Part shown: piece after piece, positions 15,707 to 22,800 of the stretch
How positions within the stretch are numbered: position 1 is the first letter of the stretch
Layout of the letters: every line of letters begins with the position of its first letter
From: an uncultured Oscillospiraceae bacterium
Lineage (GTDB): Bacteria > Bacillota > Clostridia > Oscillospirales > Oscillospiraceae
Assembly (NCBI GenBank): GCA_910584045.1
Contig: CAJTYO010000028.1
Span: forward strand, 1-33,305
Direction: 5' to 3'
DNA: 33,305 nt
Notes under the pieces: generated by a model
Told to the model about the DNA's origin: nothing
The model's input: only the letters and a program-made list of their open reading frames with translations
The model's database searches: none
Program-made: the position numbers and the translations under genes

Positions 15707-15787
15707 CTACCTACCCCGCTTCTTTTCCGGGCGAAGCATGGCGCGCAGGACCGCCAGAGCCAGCAGGACAATGGGCAGCTCGCTCAC
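15707..15787 (-). CDS. 26-codon micro-gene, predicted membrane peptide
   Basis: GTG-initiated frame of 26 codons, read as (M)SELPIVLLALAVLRAMLRP then EKKRGR: one short hydrophobic helix with a basic tail, a common form of membrane micro-protein. Support is good for such a short gene. It has a full GGAGGTGA ribosome site. Its GTG overlaps the TGA of the ABC permease (GTGA). Its stop lies 1 bp before the ATG of the next gene, whose ribosome site lies in its last codons. The same GTGA coupling joins other genes of this operon. The function is unknown; it may be a small subunit or regulator of the ABC exporter. Confidence 0.6.
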   Translation of the reverse strand: MSELPIVLLALAVLRAMLRPEKKRGR

Positions 15788-16503
15788 ACCCTCACCTCCG
15801 CCCTCTGGTAGCACCGCGCGCTGAGGACCACCAGGATCAGCAGGAGCGCCGCGCCCACCGCCGCCCACATGGCGGGGCTCAGCAGCCCGATCACGAACAC
15901 GATGCCCCGCCCCAGCTGGGCCAGGAGGCTGGCGCCGCCCTCCCTGGCCGCGTCCACGCTGTTGCCGACGATCAGGGGCAGGAAGCACAGGGGGAACCAC
16001 ACGACGGCGAAGCCCTTGGCTCCGAACCGCAGCAACAGGGCCCCGAAGAGGAAGTCCACAATAGTCATACCGATGACAAAAACAGGGTAAAGCCACCAGG
16101 GCATCACGGCGAACACGTTCAGCTCCACCTCCCAGCCGGGATAGATCACGCTGTAGAGCCAGACCTCCAGCTGGTTGAGCAGCGCCGCGAAGACCACGCC
16201 CAAGGCGCAGTTCAGCATGGTCAGGATGGGATCGACCAGTATATAGGCCCGCCGGGGCCAGCCCATGGAGACCGCCATCCGGTACCGGTTCCCGCCGGTG
16301 ACGCCGCCCCGCACCAGTCCTCCAAAGACGGTACCCATCAGGGCCATCATGCCGCCGATGGCGGCGCAGTCCTGGTCGTTGTTCAAAATGGCGTTGATAA
16401 TCAGCACCATGACCACGCCCAGCAGGAACAGTCCCGCCTGGAAGGCCATCATCACCAGAACGCCGTCGCGGTTCACCTTCAGATGCTTGATAAAGAAGTT
16501 CAT
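15784..16503 (-). CDS. ABC transporter permease, ABC-2 type
   Basis: A 239-residue protein with about six hydrophobic helices, beginning MNFFIKHLKVNRDGVLVMMA. It includes an RMAVSMGWPRRAYILVDP cytosolic loop and ends in a helix AMWAAVGAALLLILVVLSA with tail YQRAEVRV. The loop with a (M)GxxRR pattern before a helix also occurs in the preceding permease (MSMGETRRNVLLG), showing that both are related, diverged membrane subunits. GGGAGG lies upstream, 13 bp after the first permease. It forms the second membrane subunit of a YtrA-controlled ABC exporter. Confidence 0.82.
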   Translation of the reverse strand: MNFFIKHLKVNRDGVLVMMAFQAGLFLLGVVMVLIINAILNNDQDCAAIGGMMALMGTVFGGLVRGGVTGGNRYRMAVSMGWPRRAYILVDPILTMLNCALGVVFAALLNQLEVWLYSVIYPGWEVELNVFAVMPWWLYPVFVIGMTIVDFLFGALLLRFGAKGFAVVWFPLCFLPLIVGNSVDAAREGGASLLAQLGRGIVFVIGLLSPAMWAAVGAALLLILVVLSARCYQRAEVRV

Positions 16504-16516
16504 GTTCCTGCCTCCC

Positions 16517-17179
16517 TTATAATTTCACTTCCTGCCGCCGCAGGAGCATCCAGTGGAACGCCGCGTCCACCGCCAGGGCCGCCGGTACCGCCGCCGCCAG
16601 CCACCAGGGCGTCGTGACCAGGTAAGCCGACAGCTCCACCGTCTTTGCCACGGCCAGGCCGTCCGCCATGGTTACGCCGGCAAAGCCCGCCGTGCCGCCC
16701 GCAAAGCCGCAGATGACGATGATGATGATCGTACCCAGCCACTTCCACTTGGAGAACACCGTCCCCATGATGCTCCCTATGGCGGAGACGATGATCAGAA
16801 TACACAAAATGGTAGGGATGCTCCGCAGGCCAACAGCGGACACCTCCCCCGGCACCACCAGCCAGATGAGGGCGCACAGCGCCACCGTCACCGCAATTGT
16901 CAGCGCCCGGAAGTAGTGGAAGCCCAGCAGCACGTTCCGCCGGGTCTCCCCCATGGACATCAACAGCGGCATATACAGGGTATGGGTTCCGGTGTTGCTC
17001 AAGAGGATACATAAGACAGCGCCGGTGCACAGAAAATAGGGCGCCACCGTGGCGAAGGTCCGCAGGTCCAGCCCCTCCGCACCGAACACGGCGATGACCG
17101 ACAGCACCGCCGCTATGGCCAGCGTCACGCCCGTAAACTCCCAGTTGTACCGGGTCCAGAATTTCAGGTTCCGCTTCAC
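16517..17179 (-). CDS. ABC transporter permease, ABC-2 type
   Basis: A 220-residue membrane subunit with about six helices, starting (M)KRNLKFWTRYNWEFTGVTL; the conserved loop MSMGETRRNVLLGFHYFRA follows helix 2. The GTG start at 17179 overlaps the TGA of the ATPase gene (GTGA), with GGAGGAAG 8 nt upstream, so translation is coupled. The open frame extends much further upstream, but only as a GC-rich shadow of the ATPase gene. The exported substrate is unknown; in related YtrA-type systems the cargo is often cell-envelope-active compounds. Confidence 0.84.
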   Translation of the reverse strand: MKRNLKFWTRYNWEFTGVTLAIAAVLSVIAVFGAEGLDLRTFATVAPYFLCTGAVLCILLSNTGTHTLYMPLLMSMGETRRNVLLGFHYFRALTIAVTVALCALIWLVVPGEVSAVGLRSIPTILCILIIVSAIGSIMGTVFSKWKWLGTIIIIVICGFAGGTAGFAGVTMADGLAVAKTVELSAYLVTTPWWLAAAVPAALAVDAAFHWMLLRRQEVKL

Positions 17180-18054
17180 TGCTTGACTTCCTCCTCTCCG
17201 CACAGGGCCACGAAGGCCCGCTGGAGGCTCACCGGCTGAACGGACACGTCCCGGTTCTCGTCCACCGCCTGTCCCGGCTTGAGGAACACGGTGACGCCCT
17301 TGCTGCGGCCCACGGTCTCGGTGTGGTGGACCTCCAGACCGGCCACGGCGGCGTCCACCTCCTCGATTTTGCCGCTGACGTGGACGGCGCTGTCCACGAA
17401 TGCCTGGGTGTCGGCGGTCAGGAGGATCTTTCCCTCGTGGAGGATGATGACCTCCTCCAGCACGTCGGCGGCCTCCTCGATGATATGGGTGGAGACCACG
17501 AAGGTCCGTCCGGAGCTGGCGTACTCCTCCAGCAGCAGCTTGTAGAACTGCTCCCGGGCCACCACGTCCAGCCCCGCCACCGGCTCGTCCAGGAAGGTGT
17601 AGGAGGCCTTGGAGCACAGGGCCACCACGATGGTGATCATGGAGAGCATCCCCTTGTTCATCTTCCCCAGCTTCTTTTTCAGGTTCAGGTCGAACAGCTT
17701 CACCAGCCGCTCCTCCAGAGCCTTGTCCCAGCCGTCGTAATAGGTGGCGGCGATGCGCAGATACTCCTTGGCCTTCATGGCGGCCAGACCGCTCTCGGCA
17801 TTGGAGTTCAGCTCCCGGGAGAAGCAGATTCTGGACAGGCTCTTCCGGTTTTCCCATACCCGGTCTCCATCCAGGGTGACGGACCCCCTGGTGGCAGGGT
17901 TCTGGGCGGAAAGGATGGACAGCAGGGTGGTCTTTCCCGCGCCGTTGCGGCCAATAAGGCCATAGATTTTCCCGGGCTGGAGATCCAGCGTCACGTCCCG
18001 CAGAACGTCTTTGCCGCCGTAAGCTTTCACGATGTTTTCACAATGCAGGCTCAT
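17176..18054 (-). CDS. ABC transporter ATP-binding protein
   Basis: A 292-residue ATPase. Walker A is GLIGRNGAGKTTLL (about 33-46), Walker B YTFLDEPVAGLD, and the switch histidine is in VVSTH. The signature motif is not LSGGQ: the equivalent segment reads LGKMNKGMLSM, a form seen in ATPases next to YtrA-type GntR regulators. A C-terminal extension (about 220-292) probably forms a small regulatory domain. Its ATG overlaps the gntR stop by 4 bp (ATGA) and its own stop overlaps the permease start, so the operon is translated as a chain. Confidence 0.92.
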   Translation of the reverse strand: MSLHCENIVKAYGGKDVLRDVTLDLQPGKIYGLIGRNGAGKTTLLSILSAQNPATRGSVTLDGDRVWENRKSLSRICFSRELNSNAESGLAAMKAKEYLRIAATYYDGWDKALEERLVKLFDLNLKKKLGKMNKGMLSMITIVVALCSKASYTFLDEPVAGLDVVAREQFYKLLLEEYASSGRTFVVSTHIIEEAADVLEEVIILHEGKILLTADTQAFVDSAVHVSGKIEEVDAAVAGLEVHHTETVGRSKGVTVFLKPGQAVDENRDVSVQPVSLQRAFVALCGEEEVKQ

Positions 18055-18416
18055 ATGTTTCTCTCCCCTATCATAGATAAAAGTTCTTCCCTGGAAATCC
18101 CCAGGCTTTTGGCCTCCGCCAGCAGGGGGGCCACGTGGTTTTCCGCAAAGGCGGCTCTGCGCTTGGCCAGGATTTTCTCTCTGGCTCCTTTAGAGACGAA
18201 CATGCCGATGCCTCTTCGCTTATACAGGATGTCCTCGTCCACCAGCAGCCCCACGCCCTTGGCGGCGGTGGCCGGATTGATGGTGTAGAGTTTCGCCAGT
18301 TCGTTGGTGCTGGGCACCTGTTCCTCCTCCAGCAGGATACCCCGGAGGATGTCAGTCTCGATCATCTCGCTGATTTGCAGGTATATGGATTTCTGTTCGG
18401 TCAGGCGCTCATTCAA
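18051..18416 (-). CDS. GntR-family regulator, YtrA subfamily
   Basis: A 121-residue repressor. The N-terminal winged helix contains QVPSTNELAKLYTINPATA and the wing YKRRGIGMFVSKGAR. The short C-terminal helical dimerisation part (to residue 121) is what marks the YtrA group, which has no ligand-binding domain of FadR/HutC size. It heads the ABC operon and presumably represses it: a 24-bp near-perfect palindrome overlaps the -10 box 35-58 bp upstream of its ATG. GAAAGGAGAG precedes the start. Confidence 0.92.
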   Translation of the reverse strand: MNERLTEQKSIYLQISEMIETDILRGILLEEEQVPSTNELAKLYTINPATAAKGVGLLVDEDILYKRRGIGMFVSKGAREKILAKRRAAFAENHVAPLLAEAKSLGISREELLSMIGERNI

Positions 18417-18450
18417 ACGTCTCTCTCCTTTCTTTGCTAGTTGGTGATGT

Positions 18451-18474
18451 GGTTAATTACTTATGTAACTAACC
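18451..18474. promoter_or_regulatory. Putative YtrA-type operator
   Basis: GGTTAATTAC-TTAT-GTAACTAACC is a 24-bp inverted repeat with a single mismatched pair, in AT-rich sequence. It overlaps the -10 box of the gntR promoter, so binding there would block transcription. Autoregulation is inferred from position and from the behaviour of the GntR/YtrA family. Confidence 0.7.
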
Positions 18475-18500
18475 ATACAACAAATGAGCTGATTTGTCAA
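18472..18500 (-). promoter_or_regulatory. Promoter of the gntR-ABC operon
   Basis: Minus strand: perfect TTGACA (18500-18495), a 17-bp spacer and TATGGT (18477-18472). The -10 shares bases with the operator palindrome. The gntR start lies about 55 bp downstream. Confidence 0.78.
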
Positions 18501-18552
18501 GGGGGCAAAGTAAAAATATTGGTTCATATGCGGTCTGCCGGGAAAATTCCTC

Positions 18553-18581
18553 TTTACAACCGCGCCCGGAGGTGGTATAAT
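18553..18581 (+). promoter_or_regulatory. Promoter of the riboswitch RNA
   Basis: TTTACA (18553-18558), a 17-bp spacer and perfect TATAAT (18576-18581) on the plus strand, divergent from the gntR promoter. Transcription would begin near 18588, just ahead of the aptamer. Confidence 0.8.
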
Positions 18582-18599
18582 GCTCCCAGATAATAAAAT

Positions 18600-18716
18600 A
18601 TTGTGCCAGCTGCTGCCGCTGCTGCGGCGCGTGGAATGGGGTGAAAGTCCCCGCGAGTCGGTCACTGTGATGCCTGTCCGGAAACGGGAGAGGATAAGTC
18701 AGATACATGGCAGTCT
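18600..18716 (+). promoter_or_regulatory. Cobalamin riboswitch aptamer
   Basis: The conserved core elements occur in the right order and spacing: GGAAT then GGTGAAAGTCC (18640-18650), GTCACTGTGA (18661-18670) and AAGTCAGATAC (18696-18706), the B12-box end. Closing strands TGCCA (18604-18608) and TGGCA (18708-18712) pair. A GC-rich hairpin arm with repeated GCTGC lies at 18608-18630, as in P3. It should bind a cobalamin. The element is complete and has its own promoter upstream and a terminator downstream, but no gene follows that terminator directly. Confidence 0.85.
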
Positions 18717-18787
18717 GGTTGTTTTTCCGCCGAAACCGGAACGATGTGTTCAGTTCGGCCTCACCGTATATACGGCGGGGCCTTGTG

Positions 18788-18820
18788 CGTTCCGCGGCTT
18801 CGGCCCTGGGACGTTTTTTT
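18788..18820 (+). terminator. Riboswitch-associated terminator
   Basis: CGTTCC (18788-18793) pairs with GGGACG (18808-18813), with an inner GGC-TTCG-GCC tetraloop hairpin, followed directly by seven T (18814-18820). It is preceded by another hairpin (palindrome CCGTATATACGG inside a GGCCTC/GGGGCC stem, about 18753-18783) that could act in the switch between forms. Confidence 0.75.
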
Positions 18821-18835
18821 GTCCCTTTATGATGT

Positions 18836-18871
18836 GTTTCCTCCGGTCCCGATGGGGCGGGGCCGGGAAAC
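18836..18871 (+). other. Strong hairpin with hexaloop AUGGGG in read-through RNA
   Basis: GTTTC (18836-18840), a 2-nt bulge, CCGGTCCCG (18843-18851), loop ATGGGG (18852-18857), CGGGGCCGG (18858-18866), GAAAC (18867-18871): a 14-bp stem with one G-U pair. No U-tract follows. The six-base loop has A at position 1 and G at position 4, as in RNA hairpins bound by ANTAR-domain antiterminators. Confidence 0.55.
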
Positions 18872-18906
18872 TATATGCACTATCTCTTTTCATATCGGCT
18901 CTATTG

Positions 18907-18961
18907 AAAACCCGCGGGGCGTCCAGGTCTCAAGACCGCCTGGACGCCCCTGTGGGTTTTT
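18907..18961 (+). terminator. Second strong terminator of the non-coding island
   Basis: A 12-bp stem GGGGCGTCCAGG (18916-18927) with CCTGGACGCCCC (18939-18950), plus an outer AAAACCC/GGGTTTT pairing (18907-18913 with 18954-18960), ending in a run of five T. A very stable intrinsic terminator. Confidence 0.85.
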
Positions 18962-19013
18962 CGACAGATTGAGGGCGGAAAGCACAAAAAATCCGTTTCC
19001 TAAAAAATATAGT

Positions 19014-19042
19014 TTGCATTTTAACAATACATCTGGTAGGAT
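19014..19042 (+). promoter_or_regulatory. Promoter of the ferredoxin gene
   Basis: TTGCAT (19014-19019), a 17-bp spacer and TAGGAT (19037-19042), 40 bp before the ferredoxin start. It shows that the ferredoxin need not depend on the riboswitch transcript. Confidence 0.6.
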
Positions 19043-19081
19043 AGAGGAGTAATCATTCCATAACAGGAGGTCGTCCTCATT

Positions 19082-19474
19082 ATGAAGAAGCTAGTCGTCA
19101 GCAAAGAGTACCCCTGCAAAGCGTGCCTCAGCTGCGTCCGGGCCTGTTCCGAGGCGTTCTACAAGAAGTTTGATCCGGACCTCAGCTGCATCCGCATCGT
19201 TGCTAAGCCCGACGGTGAACCCAAGGTGCAAAACTGCATCATGTGCGGCAAGTGTGCCCGTACCTGCCCCGAGGGAGCCATCTCTCAGAACGCCAAGGGC
19301 GTGTACATGATCGACAAGCGCAAGTGCGTGGGCTGCGGCGAGTGCGTCAAGGCCTGCCCCATGCAGGTGATGTGCCTGGTTCCCGAGCCGGACGCCAAGC
19401 CCAGCAAGTGCATTGCCTGCGGCCTGTGCGCCAAGGCCTGCCCCATGGGCATCCTCTCCGTCGAGGAGAAATAA
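19082..19474 (+). CDS. Ferredoxin-like protein with four [4Fe-4S] motifs
   Basis: A 130-residue soluble iron-sulfur protein. Four CxxCxxCxxxC motifs are seen: CKACLSCVRAC (from residue 12), CIMCGKCARTCPEGAI, CVGCGECVKACPMQV and CIACGLCAKACPMGIL. Sixteen cysteines are enough for four cubane clusters, twice the number of a standard 2[4Fe-4S] ferredoxin. It resembles electron-transfer subunits that work with oxidoreductases (HycB/DmsB-like), but is shorter, has no signal peptide and has no catalytic partner gene next to it. AGGAGG precedes the ATG at 11 nt. It is a single-gene unit with a promoter and a strong terminator of its own. The partner enzyme is unknown. Confidence 0.9.
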   Translation: MKKLVVSKEYPCKACLSCVRACSEAFYKKFDPDLSCIRIVAKPDGEPKVQNCIMCGKCARTCPEGAISQNAKGVYMIDKRKCVGCGECVKACPMQVMCLVPEPDAKPSKCIACGLCAKACPMGILSVEEK

Positions 19475-19495
19475 GGCCCCCATACATAACCCGGT

Positions 19496-19530
19496 AAACA
19501 GAGCGGAGGGAAAATCCCTCCGCTCTGTTT
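19496..19530 (+). terminator. Terminator of the ferredoxin gene
   Basis: A perfect 16-bp stem (19496-19511 with 19515-19530) with loop AAA, including GAGCGGAGGGA/TCCCTCCGCTC, ending in TTT and followed by CGTTTG. Symmetric enough to act on both strands. The 330-bp stretch from here to 19861 holds an inverted repeat, a promoter and a structured leader, but no gene. Confidence 0.85.
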
Positions 19531-19694
19531 CGTTTGTCAAACAATATGCCCGATACCCGTGGAAAAAACACCTCAAAAAATTACCGGCGTATACAAGGCC
19601 GGACGTGAAGACGCCCCTCAAGATTCCGGATGATTCGACTCCCGCAGGATGGTTACAGGGCACTGGTGAAAAATTATTTTCAGAAATACGACAG

Positions 19695-19721
19695 CGCGAA
19701 AAAAATTTTATTTTTTTCGCG
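19695..19721. promoter_or_regulatory. Perfect 11-bp inverted repeat upstream of the giant gene promoter
   Basis: CGCGAAAAAAA (19695-19705), spacer TTTTA, TTTTTTTCGCG (19711-19721). It ends 7 bp before the -35 box of the giant gene promoter. It could be a regulator site, an UP-like A/T tract, or a bidirectional terminator. The AT-rich sequence differs sharply from the surroundings. Confidence 0.5.
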
Positions 19722-19728
19722 AAAATAC

Positions 19729-19757
19729 TTGAAATATATTTTCACATCCTGTATAAT
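19729..19757 (+). promoter_or_regulatory. Promoter of the giant surface protein gene
   Basis: TTGAAA (19729-19734), a 17-bp spacer and perfect TATAAT (19752-19757). The predicted leader is about 98 nt and contains a hairpin (CATGGAGC at 19795-19802 with GCTCATG at 19814-19820). Confidence 0.8.
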
Positions 19758-19861
19758 GCAGGCATACTGCTATAGAAGCCCTGGTCCTCTGCATCATGGA
19801 GCGTCACCGACAGGCTCATGGTTTCAACAAGTGGATGTCGAAGAGAAAGGGATGATCTGTT

Positions 19862-22800
19862 GTGAAAAAAAACCGCACCCGTTTTTTGAGCTTTCTTCTG
19901 TCCCTGGTCATGATCGTCACCCTCGTCCCCCCTGCAGCCGCGTCGCAGCTGTATGAGGGCACGGACAACGGCGTGCCGATTGAGGAATCAGACGGCGTTG
20001 TGCCGTCCGAGACTCCGGAAGACGGCACGCTGCCTGAAACCACGCCGGACGGCACGCCTCCTGTCTCTCCGGAGGACAACGCGCCGGCCGAAATTCCGGA
20101 AGACAACACCATGTCAGAAAATCCGGAGAACAGTGAGCCTCCCATTCCTCCGGAGTACAACGTGCCGTTCGTTCCCAATACGCAGCCCGGAATCCCGGGC
20201 GACGTGGGCGGCGATCCGTGGAATTACGCCCTGGAGCCGAGGACAGCGCCCTCGATTCCCGGTTACAGTCTGGTAACCGACGGCAGCCAGCTGCAGGCGG
20301 GGAGCAACTATCTGATTGTTGCCCAGGGCGAGCATGGGATGTATGCGCTGTATCCCTGGAACAGAGATGGGACCCCTGGCAACTTGCCAGCCGCTGGGTA
20401 TTATGGCACACATATCGCCAAGTTGTCCGTTGAGGATAACATTGTGACTGCCACAACCACGACAGCTCCATCTCAATCACTGAGTGAAAACCTCAATCGG
20501 GAGGATCTGCACATAGCGATTGCCCCGTCAGTGAGCGGTTACACACTTGCGTCTGCAGCCATTCAGAATGTATCTCTATCGCTGCGTGGAACAGCTTGGT
20601 GTGATAGCAATTACGGTGGTTTCAGTATTACTTTTGATGCTTTTGGTGCTGTTGCCATTGCAAGTTTAACGGAAAACGCAAGCGATAGCCGCGCATTAGT
20701 GATGTCTGAATCCAACGGTGCCTATGAGTTTGTTAACAGCGCGAACGGCACGCATTTCGGCACCGATTTCTGGGGCCCTATGAATAATGGGAGTAAGCCG
20801 GCTGGCGCCCCCATTTATATCTACGTCGAGGAAGCTCCCGCCGAGTTTGGGACGAACCTCTCGCAGATGTTTATCAATGATGACAGCACCCACAACTCCT
20901 GGGTCTTCACCGGGGGGCGCACCGCGCAGGGCAGCTACCAGGATATTGGCGGGGCCCGCTCCTACGCCGGACACTTTGAGGAGTATATCCGCTATTCTTT
21001 AAAGACTGGCACCGACACCGGCTCTCCTCTGCTCCAGCGCCATGTCATCAACGTGGCTTACGAGGGGCAAAGTCTGGCGGACGTCGCTGCCAGCTTTGAG
21101 AGCCGCATTGCTGCGCTGAATCCTCGCGCGGTATCCTATCTGATGGAGAGCGGGGAAAGCGTAAGCGAGTACTTCAATGAAAATTTGAAAATCCTTATTG
21201 ATAGTTCTCTCGCTCTCCGCAGCGGTACCGGCATGATCGTCATCCAAACCCTCACCCAAGAGGATAAGTTGGCCGTGGATGCTGTGCTGGAGGGGCTTTC
21301 CAACGAGCAGAGACCCTACGTCAAGTCTGTACTGTTTTCGCTTAGTGAGGGAGCTGCCACCGCCAGAGGTCATCTGGAAATGGCCCGGCAGCTTGCGGAA
21401 GCCGTCACCGGAGAAAGCCTCCAAGATAGTCGTTGGCCGTATAAGCACACATCAAACGGCACTCCATTAGGAACCATTCCCAGTGGCTTCCCCTATAAAG
21501 AGGCCGTGACTGCTGAACATGATGGCTACGATATCCCGAAGACGACGGCTGTCAGCGAGTTGGCGTCCGGAACCTCCGATTCCCTGACATGGCTCTTTAT
21601 GGGCGATTCCATCACCCACGGCGCGATCTGGACGGACGGCTTTGACAGCCTCCCCCAGCTCTTTGAGAAGTTCGTGAAGGACGACTTGGGCCGTATGCAG
21701 GATATCGTCATCAACACGGGCAGCTCCGGCGCGACTGCGGGCACCACCCTTGGTGACCTGGATCGCCGCCTGAATACATACAGCCCTGACGTTGTGGTGC
21801 TCATGCTGGGCACAAATGACGCCAAGAGCAATGTGGGCGAAGATGTTTTCAAGAGGAATCTCGTCACGATTTTGGATGCAATTAGTGCCAAAGGCGCTAT
21901 CCCCGTTCTGCGCACCCCGCCTCCCAGGAAAGACCAGCCGGCGAATCTTCCGAACTATGTCCAGTGCGTCCGCGAGGTAGCGGCGCAAACTGGCGTGATC
22001 CTGGTGGATCAGTATCAGGAGTGGACCTCGCTGAGCAACTGGGAATCAGTATTTAGGAAGGATAACATCCACCCGGACGAGGCTGGGCATGTCTGGATGG
22101 CGCATCAGCTCATCTATGAGCTGGGCCTCTGGCGTGAGGGCTCCGCTATCTGTTCGCTGGAATATGTGGTGAAGGAGAACGCCGCTGCGCCCGACGGGTA
22201 TGCCGATCCTCCCGCCCAGCCCCCGGCGGACTTCCAGCAGCCCCCGGACGTCCTTAGCGGCACGGGCAGCGCAGGTCCCATGGAGGGCGACGATACCAAT
22301 AGCTATTTCCGTATTCCCGCCATGGTTACTCTGTCCAACGGCTGGCTTGTGGCTGCGTCCGACATACGTTGGCCCAACACCAACGATTCCCCCAATAATC
22401 TGGATACCATTGTCTCCGTCTCCAAGGACGGCGGCGCAACCTGGGACTGGGAGGCCGTCAACTACTTTGCCGACTTCGCACCCAGCCGGGGGCCGAACTA
22501 TTACAGTGCGGATGGAAACAAGGTATGGCCCTCCGTAACAAACAGCGCTTCCTTTATCGACCCCGCTCTGGTGGTGGATGGCAGCGGAAAGCTGTGGATG
22601 CTGGTGGACCTGCAGCCGCCCAACGTCAACCTGAACCAGAAGGCCCAGAAGGCTGGAAGCGGCTTTGACGAGTCCGGTTATCTGATGGTGGGCTATATCC
22701 CGGAGAGCCAGTACGACGCTGTCGTTAATACCAATGTGGGACTGACTGCTGATTCCTCCGCGCAACTGGCCCAAGACCACTATCTGTACCGGGTGGATAT

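Larger units (their letters stand above)
18588..18961 (+). ncRNA. Candidate B12-controlled small RNA
   Basis: From the predicted start near 18588 the transcript would carry the cobalamin aptamer and an intrinsic terminator at 18788-18820. If that terminator is passed, about 140 nt of structured RNA ends at a second strong terminator (18907-18961). No reading frame in this span has a convincing ribosome site or protein-like sequence, and the next gene (ferredoxin, 19082) has its own promoter. A riboswitch deciding between a short and a long non-coding RNA is known from the EutX/Rli55 type. This reading is an inference. Confidence 0.45.

Noticed and set aside
18875..18907. Ten-codon frame (MHYLFSYRLY) just before the second terminator, like an attenuator leader peptide
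   Set aside because: It has three Tyr codons, but no adequate ribosome site and no alternative hairpin pairing typical of attenuation.
18580..18972. Plus-strand open frame of 130 codons across the riboswitch
   Set aside because: It runs through the aptamer and both terminators, its start lies in the -10 box, and it has no ribosome site or protein-like pattern.
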